Shown: positions 51,256 to 59,081 of the stretch, piece by piece
Numbering within the stretch: the first letter of the stretch is position 1
Layout of the letters: every line of letters starts with the position of its first letter
From: CAYRUD01 sp964427425
GTDB taxonomy: Bacteria; Chlamydiota; Chlamydiia; Chlamydiales; FEN-1388
Assembly (NCBI GenBank): GCA_964427425.1
Contig: CAYRUD010000007.1
Span: 1-64,000, forward strand
Reading direction: 5' to 3'
DNA: 64,000 nucleotides
Translations under genes and position numbers: made by a program
The notes under the pieces: model-generated
What the model saw: only the letters and a program-made list of their open reading frames with translations
What the model was told of the DNA's origin: nothing
Database searches by the model: none

Positions 51256-52704
51256 TCACTTGGCCTGGAATTGCTCGAAGGCTTTCATAGTGTCATCATC
51301 AACTTCATGGGAAACCTGATAGTGAGATGGGCTGAAGTTCGCAAATTGAGCGATCTCTTTTCTGTAGGTAAGGTTGACACTTCCGACACTGCCGTGACGG
51401 TTTTTTGCTATGATAAGCTCCGCTTGTCCTGGTCTGTCATGTGGATCATAATATTCGCGTCTGAGTAAGAACATGACAATATCGGCGTCTTGTTCAATCG
51501 ATCCAGATTCACGGAGGTCGCTCATCATCGGTCTATGGCCAGTTCTTTCTTCTACTTTTCTAGACAGCTGCGAAAGACACAAGATAGGAACATCAAGTTC
51601 ACGAGCCAAGGTCTTGAGCATACGAGAGATCTCAGAGATCTCATTCTGGCGGCTTTCCAATGTTTTTGAAGAGCCGGATCCTGAAATAAGCTGAAGATAG
51701 TCGATGACGATGAAGCCAACTCCGTGGCTTTCTTTCATGCGTCTTGCCCTTGCTCTCAAGTCGGTAATTTTAAGTCCTGGCTGATCGTCGATGACCATGG
51801 TATGTGACTGAATCTCGTTGACGGCTTCGACAACTTGGTGAAACTCCATTGGGCTTAAAGATCCAGTGCGAATCTTATCTGACTCTACTTCAGATTGTGA
51901 GCATACAATACGATGAACGAGCTGATCCGCGGACATCTCTAAAGAAAAGACTCCAACGGGAATCTTTGATTTGAAAGCGACGTTCTCGGCAACATTCAAC
52001 GCCAAAGCGGTTTTACCCATAGCAGGGCGAGCGGCTAAGATAATGAGATGGGAATTATTCAAACCGTTGATCATCTTATCGAGATCGATAAACTGAGTCG
52101 AGATACCGGTGATGGCTGTCTCTTCAGGCCCCATCTTAATATAGCGCTCTTGACGAGCTTCAAGTTCTTTTAAGAACGACTGGCTTGAATTTGTTTTTCC
52201 TCTTAAGAGATCGCTTACAAGGATTCCATTCTTTGAATGGGAAGTTTGTCCGATTTCATATAATAGCTTTTGAGCGTCGTCTAGCGCTCCATGGACATCC
52301 GCAGGCTCCTCAAGAGATGTTTTTTCAATGAGTTGAGCGGCTGTGACCATCTTTCTTAAGATCGCTTTATCTTTGACGATCTTGATGTACTCTTCAATAT
52401 ATGCGCTTGTTGCAGCATACTGAGAAAGTGTTGTCAAGTAGGCGACGCCGCCAATAGCTTGGAGTTTATCTAATCGTTTTAATTCTTCTGCGACGAGGTG
52501 GACATCAGCAGGGCGATCATTTTTATATGCCTCTTTCAAGCAGTGAAAGATCAATCGATGCTCGGCATAGTAGATATCTGATTCTTCGAGTGCCTCTGCT
52601 GCAATATTGAGGCTATTTATGGATGTGAGCATACAGCCCAAAACCATCATTTCAGATTCTTTAGAAGCAGGAGGAGCTTTTATTGAACTTATTTTTTCTG
52701 ACAT
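51256..52704 (-). CDS. dnaB: Replicative DNA helicase DnaB
   Basis: Hexameric helicase that unwinds DNA at the chromosomal fork. The N-terminal DnaG-interacting helical domain (about 10-150, with AEALEESDIYYAEHRLIF type sequence) is followed by a RecA-like core with Walker A ARPAMGKTALALNVA, VGVFSLEMSADQL, Walker B FIVIDYLQLI and LSQLSRKVEERTGHRP-type arginine-finger region, and the closing DLRESGSIEQDADIVMFL. At 482 residues it is standard. No intein. In Chlamydia its neighbours are gidA(mnmG) and lplA; here those lie about 16.5 kb away on the far side of the glycan island. Confidence 0.96.
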   Translation of the reverse strand: MSEKISSIKAPPASKESEMMVLGCMLTSINSLNIAAEALEESDIYYAEHRLIFHCLKEAYKNDRPADVHLVAEELKRLDKLQAIGGVAYLTTLSQYAATSAYIEEYIKIVKDKAILRKMVTAAQLIEKTSLEEPADVHGALDDAQKLLYEIGQTSHSKNGILVSDLLRGKTNSSQSFLKELEARQERYIKMGPEETAITGISTQFIDLDKMINGLNNSHLIILAARPAMGKTALALNVAENVAFKSKIPVGVFSLEMSADQLVHRIVCSQSEVESDKIRTGSLSPMEFHQVVEAVNEIQSHTMVIDDQPGLKITDLRARARRMKESHGVGFIVIDYLQLISGSGSSKTLESRQNEISEISRMLKTLARELDVPILCLSQLSRKVEERTGHRPMMSDLRESGSIEQDADIVMFLLRREYYDPHDRPGQAELIIAKNRHGSVGSVNLTYRKEIAQFANFSPSHYQVSHEVDDDTMKAFEQFQAK

Positions 52705-52883
52705 GGAAAAAGAATATAATGCAGTTTTTGCTGTTACTTAACGTCGACTTTAAACTCTGAAGATCAGGCGGACAAAAGCCATCATTCATGAACATATGAT
52801 ATACTATATATGCCAATGAGTTGAAATCCCTTTCTTTCCAAGCAGGGGATTTAAGAGAGTGGCGTTCTGAAATTAAATTCTTC

Positions 52884-52916
52884 GCCCGAAGAGAAATACG
52901 TTCTTTCTCTTCGGGC
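52884..52916 (-). terminator. Perfect 13-bp hairpin after the amidotransferase-like gene
   Basis: Arms 52884-52896 (GCCCGAAGAGAAA) and 52904-52916 (TTTCTCTTCGGGC) with a 7-base loop, 27 bases after the stop at 52943 on the minus strand. The following sequence is A/T-rich. Confidence 0.65.
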
Positions 52917-52942
52917 ATATGAATTCTCTTATATATCAATAA

Positions 52943-53875
52943 TTACAGAGAGTTGGGCTGAATCTTGCAGTCAATTTCTAGTGACTTTAAATGTTGAGTG
53001 ATTACGTTTATCCTGAGAGCATCGCTCTCTTCAAGTTCCTGAGCGAGTTTTTGTTGCTCATAATTTGTAGCCTTGAACGTATTTTTAAATGCTCCAGATC
53101 GCACTGTGTCTGAGTTAATTTCTGGATGACAGCCAGTAAGGATAATTTTAGAACTTTTTTCTGAATTGTGACCTGTTTTATTTGTGTGGAGAATACTTTC
53201 TACCAAATCGCTTTGATTGATCTGTGTAATATGCCTGATGATTGCTGTAGGGGTTCTTTCAACACTATAGTAGCTCATTGATGGTAGCTTTGCATCATTT
53301 GTATATCGTCCAATCACTTCTGTGCCCTGTGTGTATGTTGGAAGCAAAAATCCTGGGCCTCGGATATGTGCCATCGGAATGACTGTATTGTCTTTGTAGT
53401 TTATAGGAACTATTTTTAAGTCTTTCAATGGCTCATTCTCGAATTGCGGTGAAGGAAATAGTGGAGCTATTGTATTTCCTGGCCATAATTTGAGCATGGG
53501 CTTCGATATAGTAGGGAAGAAGGCAGTTGGTTCATTATAAATTGATTCAACAGTCGATTGTCCTGATGAAGCTCCGCTTCCTAAAATCCCACCGGCACAT
53601 ATTCCCCAGTAATTGACGCTATGCTTCAGAATATTTTGGGCTACCTGGTCGGTATTATAAGCTAATTCATCAGCCCCGTGCATCATCATCCCTGCATGTC
53701 CTCCAGGGACTACAAGAAGAGAGGTGTTTTCCCAATCATCAAAATCGGTAAGGGAGTTCGTAGTAGCTACTTTGTACTTTCGATCATCACAAGTGTTCTC
53801 AATTCTATTTCTTATGCACTCGGCGAAAAATTGGGAGGCCCCATCACCTGAATAGACGTATATATATGACGACAT
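52943..53875 (-). CDS. BPL_N-type (biotin-ligase N-terminal, GATase1-like) protein
   Basis: A 310-residue protein of the class I glutamine-amidotransferase-like fold found at the N-terminus of eukaryotic biotin-protein ligases and as stand-alone bacterial proteins. Features: IYVYSGDGASQFFAECI at the N-terminus, LLVVPGGHAGMMMHGADELA, and the nucleophile elbow YWGICAGGILGSG with the conserved Cys. A C-terminal His/Glu (ILTGCHPEINSD) could complete a catalytic pair. No biotin-ligase catalytic domain is present. Similar free-standing proteins occur in Chlamydia. The substrate is unknown. A strong hairpin follows it. Confidence 0.8.
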   Translation of the reverse strand: MSSYIYVYSGDGASQFFAECIRNRIENTCDDRKYKVATTNSLTDFDDWENTSLLVVPGGHAGMMMHGADELAYNTDQVAQNILKHSVNYWGICAGGILGSGASSGQSTVESIYNEPTAFFPTISKPMLKLWPGNTIAPLFPSPQFENEPLKDLKIVPINYKDNTVIPMAHIRGPGFLLPTYTQGTEVIGRYTNDAKLPSMSYYSVERTPTAIIRHITQINQSDLVESILHTNKTGHNSEKSSKIILTGCHPEINSDTVRSGAFKNTFKATNYEQQKLAQELEESDALRINVITQHLKSLEIDCKIQPNSL

Positions 53876-54210
53876 AGTATCTTCATTAAGTGGATTTGAA
53901 ACGCAGCAAGCAATTTATATGATAAAAAAATTGAAGTGGATTACTTAGTGAGTTTTTCTATGAAATCTATTTATCTCTTCTACAAAAGGCTCAGGCTTCT
54001 TTAGTTATGATGAATATGCGGTCTCATGGTCGCGTTGTTCGTATTGCAGGAAATAAAGAGAGTACTTCTTTTACCTCAAAGGGTTCTTTGTGCGTTACTT
54101 AGCAAACTTTCTTTTGATGAATGCAAGATGAGGATAATTTTACTTGCTGCCAAATCGTGACTCAGGTAGCCTTACTGTCACTAATCTCAATGAAGTCTTT
54201 CTTTCATTAC
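53876..54210. other. Intergenic region before tRNA-Ser(GCU)
   Basis: 335 bases. A/T-rich start region (promoter for the minus-strand amidotransferase-like gene). A 33-codon open frame at 54007-54108 has no ribosome site and was not accepted. No structure beyond that. Confidence 0.4.
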
Positions 54211-54299
54211 GGAAAGGTGGCTGAGTGGCCGAAAGCGCGTCCCTGCTAAGGACGTGTACTCTGAGAAGGGTACCGAGGGTTCGAATCCCTCCCTTTCCG
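54211..54299 (+). tRNA. tRNA-Ser (anticodon GCU)
   Basis: Cloverleaf drawn by hand: acceptor arms GGAAAGG (54211-54217) and CCTTTCC (54292-54298) with discriminator G; anticodon stem CGTCC/GGACG with loop CTGCTAA, anticodon GCT at 54245-54247; a long variable arm typical of class II tRNAs; T-loop GGTTCGAATCC. CCA is not encoded. Reads AGC/AGU codons. Confidence 0.96.
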
Positions 54300-54327
54300 T
54301 ATCTTTTCTTTATCTACTCTAGATATC

Positions 54328-55173
54328 TTAATTCATGAATCGCCTAGTGGCATAGTTCACAACCTGCGCGCTAACGTATGCTATGGTTGATAAGATAGCA
54401 ATTGAAGCTCCTGCAGGCCAATCAAGATAAAATGACATCATAAGCCCGGCTATTGTCAGTCCACATGAGATAAGGGATGACAATATCATCATCATTGATA
54501 GCCTATTTGAAAAAATAGCCGCGATCATTTGGGGGAGCGTGAGCATTGTCATGACAAGGACTGCCCCGACAACTTGCATCAGGGCTACTACAGTCACAGA
54601 GACTAAAAGAAGAAGAAATAAAGAAAGCCTTTTCGTATTGATTCCCTGAAGGATTGCTTGCTGTTCATCAAATACCATGAGCTTGAGCTTCTGAAATGAG
54701 AAGATTATAAAAGCTAAGCTTGCGATAGCGAGGGTTAAGAGAAGAAGAAGGTCTTCACGGGTAACCCATAAAATATTTCCTATCAGTAGGTTTGTTAACT
54801 CGACACTATATCCGGGTGTTTTTGACATGAAGACGATGCCCGTAGCCATCCCGAAGGCCCAAAGTGTTGCAATGAATGAGTCCTCTCGCTCTTTAAGCCG
54901 ATGATGAGCAAAAGAGATAAGGCAAGAGGATATGACTCCTGCAGTGATGGCTCCCATAAGTGGAGTAAGAGCCTCCCATCCTTGAGTGCGCTCAAGACAT
55001 AAGAAAAGGCCCATGCCGCCTAAGATGGAATGGGAGATGCTACCGCTCACAAATGTGATTCTGCGGACAACAACTAATGTTCCAACAGTTCCACCAATAA
55101 TGGAAGCGATGAGCCCTGCTTGTATTGCAATTATGAGGAGTGGATTCATCGTACAGGCATCAAGAAAATTCAT
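54328..55173 (-). CDS. znuB: Metal ABC transporter permease (ABC-3 family)
   Basis: A 281-residue inner-membrane subunit with about eight hydrophobic helices, typical of Zn/Mn importers. The permease-ATPase coupling motif near residues 160-185 (QAILQGINTKRLSLFLLL) and family stretches ISHSILGGMGLFLCL and MTMLTLPQMIAAIF identify it. It follows the ATPase by 21 bases on the same strand and ends the operon. Zinc is the most likely metal because of the His-rich partner protein, but manganese or iron cannot be excluded; chlamydial relatives of this family include a zinc-type and the Ytg iron-type systems. Confidence 0.9.
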   Translation of the reverse strand: MNFLDACTMNPLLIIAIQAGLIASIIGGTVGTLVVVRRITFVSGSISHSILGGMGLFLCLERTQGWEALTPLMGAITAGVISSCLISFAHHRLKEREDSFIATLWAFGMATGIVFMSKTPGYSVELTNLLIGNILWVTREDLLLLLTLAIASLAFIIFSFQKLKLMVFDEQQAILQGINTKRLSLFLLLLVSVTVVALMQVVGAVLVMTMLTLPQMIAAIFSNRLSMMMILSSLISCGLTIAGLMMSFYLDWPAGASIAILSTIAYVSAQVVNYATRRFMN

Positions 55174-55194
55174 ATGCTCTTTTATTCCCGGCCT

Positions 55195-56010
55195 TTATGG
55201 GGTTTGGATATTATCCGTGGATACAATTGGAAGAGATGATCTTGTTTGTGTGCGTGTGAGATGGTTTGGAGGTGTTTGAAGGAGAGGATAATGATAAAGC
55301 CCTAGAGCAAAGTGCTCACATACTTCCTTCGGTTGCATGAATAGAGCTCCTCCTTGCACACAGAGTATCCCGTCGACTTGAGAGAGGGCAGCTCTGAGAT
55401 CATGAGTGACCATGAGAATGGTCATAGATCCTTTAAGCGATTGAATAACATTCAGTACTTCTATCTCGGCTTCACTATCTATACTTGCAGTTGGTTCATC
55501 AAGGAGCAAAAGTGAGGGATTTGATGCAAGAGCTCTTGCTATCAAAACTCTTTGGGCTTGTCCACCTGAGAGCGTTCCAAAGGGGGTATCATGAAGATGA
55601 CATAAGCCCACGTTATGAAGCGCGTTCATCGCATAATCAATATCTTCTTGTTTATATCTTCCAAACCAAGAGAGTTTATTCGCTCTTCCTCCTAAAACCA
55701 CTTCTAACGTAGTGATAGGAAATTGCTTGTCAAAGTGAAGGTGCTGCGGCACGTACGCGAGTTTTTCAATAGGGCGAGACCTCTTTCCATAAAAGCGAAT
55801 GGTTCCGCTTTGAGGAATCAAAAAACCTAAGATGAGCTTGAGGAGTGTAGACTTGCCGCCTCCATTAGGTCCAATAACGCCAATAAATTTTCCCAGCTCA
55901 ATATGTACTGAGACATTTGAGAGGATCTTTTCATTTGGCGAATAGCCGAAGGAAAGATTGTCGATTTCTAGCGCGAATTTTGAATCTTCAGCGAGAGGCG
56001 AGTTCTTCAT
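55195..56010 (-). CDS. znuC: Metal ABC transporter ATP-binding protein
   Basis: A 271-residue ATPase energising the metal importer. Walker A is GPNGGGKSTLLKLIL, the Q-loop AYVPQHLHFDKQFP, the signature LSGGQAQRVLIARALA, Walker B LLLLDEPTASID, and the H-loop MVTHDL. The C-terminal 30 residues (after HFALGLYHYPLL) are poorly conserved. The stop-to-start gap to the permease is 21 bases; the gap to the binding protein gene upstream is 6 bases, so all three are one operon. In metal-transport ATPases such as MntB/ZnuC this domain layout is standard. Confidence 0.93.
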   Translation of the reverse strand: MKNSPLAEDSKFALEIDNLSFGYSPNEKILSNVSVHIELGKFIGVIGPNGGGKSTLLKLILGFLIPQSGTIRFYGKRSRPIEKLAYVPQHLHFDKQFPITTLEVVLGGRANKLSWFGRYKQEDIDYAMNALHNVGLCHLHDTPFGTLSGGQAQRVLIARALASNPSLLLLDEPTASIDSEAEIEVLNVIQSLKGSMTILMVTHDLRAALSQVDGILCVQGGALFMQPKEVCEHFALGLYHYPLLQTPPNHLTRTQTRSSLPIVSTDNIQTP

Positions 56011-56016
56011 CTCTTC

Positions 56017-57033
56017 TCATTTTCCTTTCTCTTGGCTTAAAGCAGAAGTCTCGTTTGCATCATGAAACGACTTGGCAATAGACACAATAGTATGTTCCAT
56101 ACTAGAGAAGAAATCACTGCTATAAGGATCTAATTCTATTACCTGTATTGATGTTTTTGATTCCTTTTCTGAAGAGAGAGCCTCAGCTATGACCTTTGCC
56201 CCTTTTGAAGGGTATTGGGTCTGTGTAAAGATAGCTGATATCTTCTCTTTGCGAGCAAGATCAATAAGTTGGGTGATCGCTTGAGGAGATGGCTCTTTTC
56301 CGTCTTGTTCGAGGCTGTACTGTTTGATGCCGTATGGAGCTGTAAGGTAGCCATATGAAGCATGAGCAGTTATGATCGATCTTCCTTTAAGTGGGGAGAA
56401 AAGATCATTTTGCAATTGAATGAGCTTTTGGCACTTTTCTTTAAGCATTTTGACATTGGTATCTATGAGAGCTTTGTCGAGAGAAGAAAGTCTCTCTTTT
56501 ACAACTCTGGCGATAATGTCAATCTGGCTTGACATGAGGGTGGGACTCATCCAGATATGTGGGTCATATTGACTTTCGTGAGTGTGATGATGAGTGTGTC
56601 CTTTATGTGAACAAGCGCATGCTAGCTTTAATGAAGGGAAGTCATTTGACATTTTCTCAAGCTCGCCTTTCATCTCTTGCTTCAAATTGACGTAATAGAC
56701 ATGGCTCTTCAGTGTCTTTACAAGAGATCTCAACATCCTGGCTTCAAATGGCTCCCCAATTCCGAACCAGATAACGGCATCTTTGCATGAATATGTGTCT
56801 TTTGGTGTTGGCTCGAATGTGTGGGAGCTTAAAGAGGATGAGACAATAGACCTGACGGTGGCGCCTGAGCCTGTTATTGACTGAACAATATCAGTATAAG
56901 GGGGAACCGATACAAGAATAAGTGGCAGGTGCTCGCTATTTAGTGTTATGTCATCTTGGCTAAATATCGCTTGATGGGAAGCAAAGCAGAGAGTGAGTAA
57001 TAGCCAGATAGCAGAAGATGAAAGATACTTCAT
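56017..57033 (-). CDS. znuA: Periplasmic metal-binding protein, ZnuA-like
   Basis: A 338-residue solute-binding protein of the cluster A-I family, first gene of the importer operon. The signal peptide (MKYLSSSAIWLLLTLCFASH) is followed by the ligand residues His71 (SHTFEPTP), His159 (DPHIWMSP), a His in TAHASYGYL (about 224) and a C-terminal Asp (LDPYSSDF). Between them is a His-rich loop (CSHKGHTHHHTHE, 141-153) typical of zinc-specific ZnuA, which supports zinc over manganese. No Zur-like operator was identified in the 298 bases upstream. Confidence 0.91.
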   Translation of the reverse strand: MKYLSSSAIWLLLTLCFASHQAIFSQDDITLNSEHLPLILVSVPPYTDIVQSITGSGATVRSIVSSSLSSHTFEPTPKDTYSCKDAVIWFGIGEPFEARMLRSLVKTLKSHVYYVNLKQEMKGELEKMSNDFPSLKLACACSHKGHTHHHTHESQYDPHIWMSPTLMSSQIDIIARVVKERLSSLDKALIDTNVKMLKEKCQKLIQLQNDLFSPLKGRSIITAHASYGYLTAPYGIKQYSLEQDGKEPSPQAITQLIDLARKEKISAIFTQTQYPSKGAKVIAEALSSEKESKTSIQVIELDPYSSDFFSSMEHTIVSIAKSFHDANETSALSQEKGK

Positions 57034-57331
57034 GAGAATGTAGATGTCTTAACTTACTTTTATACGATTGCTTTAGAGTGCGCTTTAAGGAGATAAAACT
57101 CACTGCGCTCAATAAAAGAATACTCATTTGAGCTATCTATTGTACAGAAATACTCTGGGTATTTTGGCTCTTTTGTTCCATTTTTTATCTTATGTGGGAG
57201 TAAGGATAAGTAGTCTTTTTTGTCAAAAGCCATTGCTTAGCAGCTTGTTGAGAATCAAGTTGGGGAAAAAGAGGCTAATGTGTTACCTTTCTTACATCTT
57301 ATTTCTGACAGTGTTTTTATCTTCCGTAAAT
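57034..57331. other. Region between the metal-transport operon and tRNA-Ser(GGA)
   Basis: 298 bases; promoter region for the minus-strand importer. A hydrophobic open frame starting near 57128 runs straight into the tRNA on the same strand and is rejected. Confidence 0.4.
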
Positions 57332-57419
57332 GGAGGGGTGTCCGAGTGGCTTAAGGAGCACGCTTGGAAAGCGTGTGTACGTTAAACGCGTACCGTGGGT
57401 TCGAATCCCACCCCCTCCG
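57332..57419 (+). tRNA. tRNA-Ser (anticodon GGA)
   Basis: Class II cloverleaf: acceptor arms GGAGGGG (57332-57338) and CCCCTCC (57412-57418), discriminator G; anticodon stem CACGC/GCGTG with loop TTGGAAA, anticodon GGA at 57366-57368; long variable arm; T-loop GGTTCGAATCC. CCA is not encoded. Reads UCC/UCU. Both serine tRNAs of the window lie about 3 kb apart. Confidence 0.96.
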
Positions 57420-57459
57420 TTCTTTTTTATTATTCGTCAAATGAGGCGAATGTATAAAG

Positions 57460-58230
57460 ATGCCTCTTCTGCAGCTTTCTCGATTATCAAGATCCCTTCT
57501 TGTTTTTTTAGCATTATTTTCAGCTATCTCATGTACAGATATTAATATGCTCTGTGCCCGTGATCGGAAAAATGAACACGAAAAAAATGTAGAGGTTGTA
57601 ATGAGTGATCCAATCAAAGATCAATCGCTTCCTGAGTATTGTGTATTTAAAGACGTACTTACTCCAGGATCAACACCTCCATCAATTTTAGTGCAAGAAG
57701 CTGATGATTTCGTATTTCCTCTTTCGGTCGAGGATAGAGAATCGATAGAGACTCTTATCAAGAAATTTGATCAGGAAGAGAATTGCTCAGGCCTTGCTGC
57801 TCCTCAAATTGGAGTGAAGAAGAAAGCTATTGTTGTTGCGGTTGAAGTAACCCCTGAGATGCAAAGGTGGCGCCCTGATTTGTCCCAAGGGATGGGAAAG
57901 ACTGTGCTGTTGAATCCATCATACAAGGCGATTAACCCGTACGATATTCATGTAGATTACGAAAGCTGTTTTTCAATTGAGGGGGTTGCTGCGAATGTCC
58001 CCCGTTATAAGCAGATTCGCTACGTAGCATACGATCTGAATGGAAATCGAGTTGAAGGGATAGCTGAAGGTTTTCTGGCTCGAGTGCTTCAGCATGAGAT
58101 AGATCATGTATATGGAATTCTATATATTCATCGTACAGACAAAGATGAAATCCTTCCTGTAGAAGAATATAGACAAAGAAGACGAGCTGCTATGGAACAA
58201 GGAAGAGCGAGTGCGCTTAATCCTTCATGA
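57460..58230 (+). CDS. def: Peptide deformylase with an apparent lipoprotein signal
   Basis: Removes the formyl group from N-terminal Met of new proteins. All three family motifs are present: GLAAPQIG (111-118), ESCFS (168-172, metal Cys170; the usual form is EGCLS) and QHEIDH (211-216, His212, Glu213, His216). From the ATG at 57460 the protein has a basic N-terminus, a hydrophobic core RSLLVFLALF and Ser-Ala-Ile-Ser-Cys25, which reads as a signal peptide for lipidation. An in-frame ATG at 57601 with GAGG five bases ahead would give a normal cytosolic enzyme of 209 residues and may be the main start. Dual starts are possible. The AlkC/AlkD-like gene follows. Confidence 0.9.
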   Translation: MPLLQLSRLSRSLLVFLALFSAISCTDINMLCARDRKNEHEKNVEVVMSDPIKDQSLPEYCVFKDVLTPGSTPPSILVQEADDFVFPLSVEDRESIETLIKKFDQEENCSGLAAPQIGVKKKAIVVAVEVTPEMQRWRPDLSQGMGKTVLLNPSYKAINPYDIHVDYESCFSIEGVAANVPRYKQIRYVAYDLNGNRVEGIAEGFLARVLQHEIDHVYGILYIHRTDKDEILPVEEYRQRRRAAMEQGRASALNPS

Positions 58231-58240
58231 GGGTAAGAAG

Positions 58241-58981
58241 ATGAGTGCTTTTGAAGATACAGCTGCTCGCAAAAGAGCATTGCAAGAGGGTCTTATTGAG
58301 TGTAGAAATCTTCAAGAAACTCTTCAAATCGATATCCCGCTTTTGTTCACGCATGTAATTCCTGGGTGTAAGTTTGATTCTTTTGATCATACAGCCGGAA
58401 TTACAAAAAAATATCTCGCTGCTGCTGCTTGCCTTCATAGTCTCCATGGTTTTGAGATTTTTAAGCTCCTCTCTACCCATCGATCGGATACAGTAAGGGG
58501 AGTAAGCTGTTATCTCTTAGGTCTTCAACAAATTCCTCTTCATCGCAAGTTAGAATATATCCGGCCTCTAGCAGATGATCTAAACTCTGGAGTTCGCGAA
58601 TGGGCATGGATTGCTCTAAGGCCATCTCTTATAGAAGAGCTTGATGCCGGCCTTGAATATCTTTCTACATGGATATTTGATCGTTCCGAAAGGATACGCC
58701 GCTTTGCCTCTGAATTCACCCGTCCCAGGGGCGTCTGGTCTCCTCATATCAATGAGCTTCGTAAAAGACCTGAGCGTGCGCTTCATCTTTTGGAGCCATT
58801 ACGAAGTGATCCTGCACGCTATGTACAGCTTTCTGTCGGTAATTGGTTGAATGACGCGGGAAAAGACAATCCAGAATGGGTCATTCAATGCTGTAAGCGG
58901 TGGAATGAAGAGTCCCCAACCATTGAGACTCAAAAAATCACGAAAAGAGCTTTAAGGACTATTCAAAAGAAAAAAGCCTGA
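58241..58981 (+). CDS. AlkC/AlkD-like HEAT-repeat DNA alkylation repair protein
   Basis: A 246-residue helical-repeat protein of the AlkC/AlkD DNA glycosylase superfamily, which recognises alkylated bases such as N3-methyladenine. Visible family parts: REWAWIALRPSL, RRFASEFTRPRGVW and YVQLSVGNWLNDAGKDNPEWV, in the usual order along HEAT-like helical pairs. The ATG at 58241 has GAGG eight bases before it; the reading from 58211 overlaps def without a ribosome site. It starts 10 bases after the def stop, so the two genes share a transcript. A stable hairpin (59028-59060) follows. Confidence 0.85.
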   Translation: MSAFEDTAARKRALQEGLIECRNLQETLQIDIPLLFTHVIPGCKFDSFDHTAGITKKYLAAAACLHSLHGFEIFKLLSTHRSDTVRGVSCYLLGLQQIPLHRKLEYIRPLADDLNSGVREWAWIALRPSLIEELDAGLEYLSTWIFDRSERIRRFASEFTRPRGVWSPHINELRKRPERALHLLEPLRSDPARYVQLSVGNWLNDAGKDNPEWVIQCCKRWNEESPTIETQKITKRALRTIQKKKA

Positions 58982-59027
58982 TGAAAAGAGATCGCTTTCT
59001 CTATCATCAGGCTTGTTTAAGTTCCCC

Positions 59028-59060
59028 TATAGCATCTGAAAATGTCTTTCAGATGCTATA
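59028..59060. terminator. Perfect 14-bp hairpin between convergent genes
   Basis: Arms 59028-59041 (TATAGCATCTGAAA) and 59047-59060 (TTTCAGATGCTATA) with a 5-base loop. It lies 46 bases after the AlkC/AlkD-like gene and 21 bases from the stop of the convergent helicase gene, so it can serve both. Confidence 0.75.
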
Positions 59061-59081
59061 AGCGGTCTTCATAAAGAGCTA

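Noticed and set aside
51112..51468. 118-codon plus-strand frame near the dnaB end
   Set aside because: Overlaps the dnaB C-terminus in antisense and the GT32 start region; shadow frame.
54007..54108. 33-codon open frame upstream of tRNA-Ser(GCU)
   Set aside because: Starts ATGATG but lacks a Shine-Dalgarno and any familiar motif; too weak to call.
57128..57385. Hydrophobic open frame before tRNA-Ser(GGA)
   Set aside because: It reads into the tRNA on the same strand and has no ribosome site; chance open frame in an A/T-rich promoter region.
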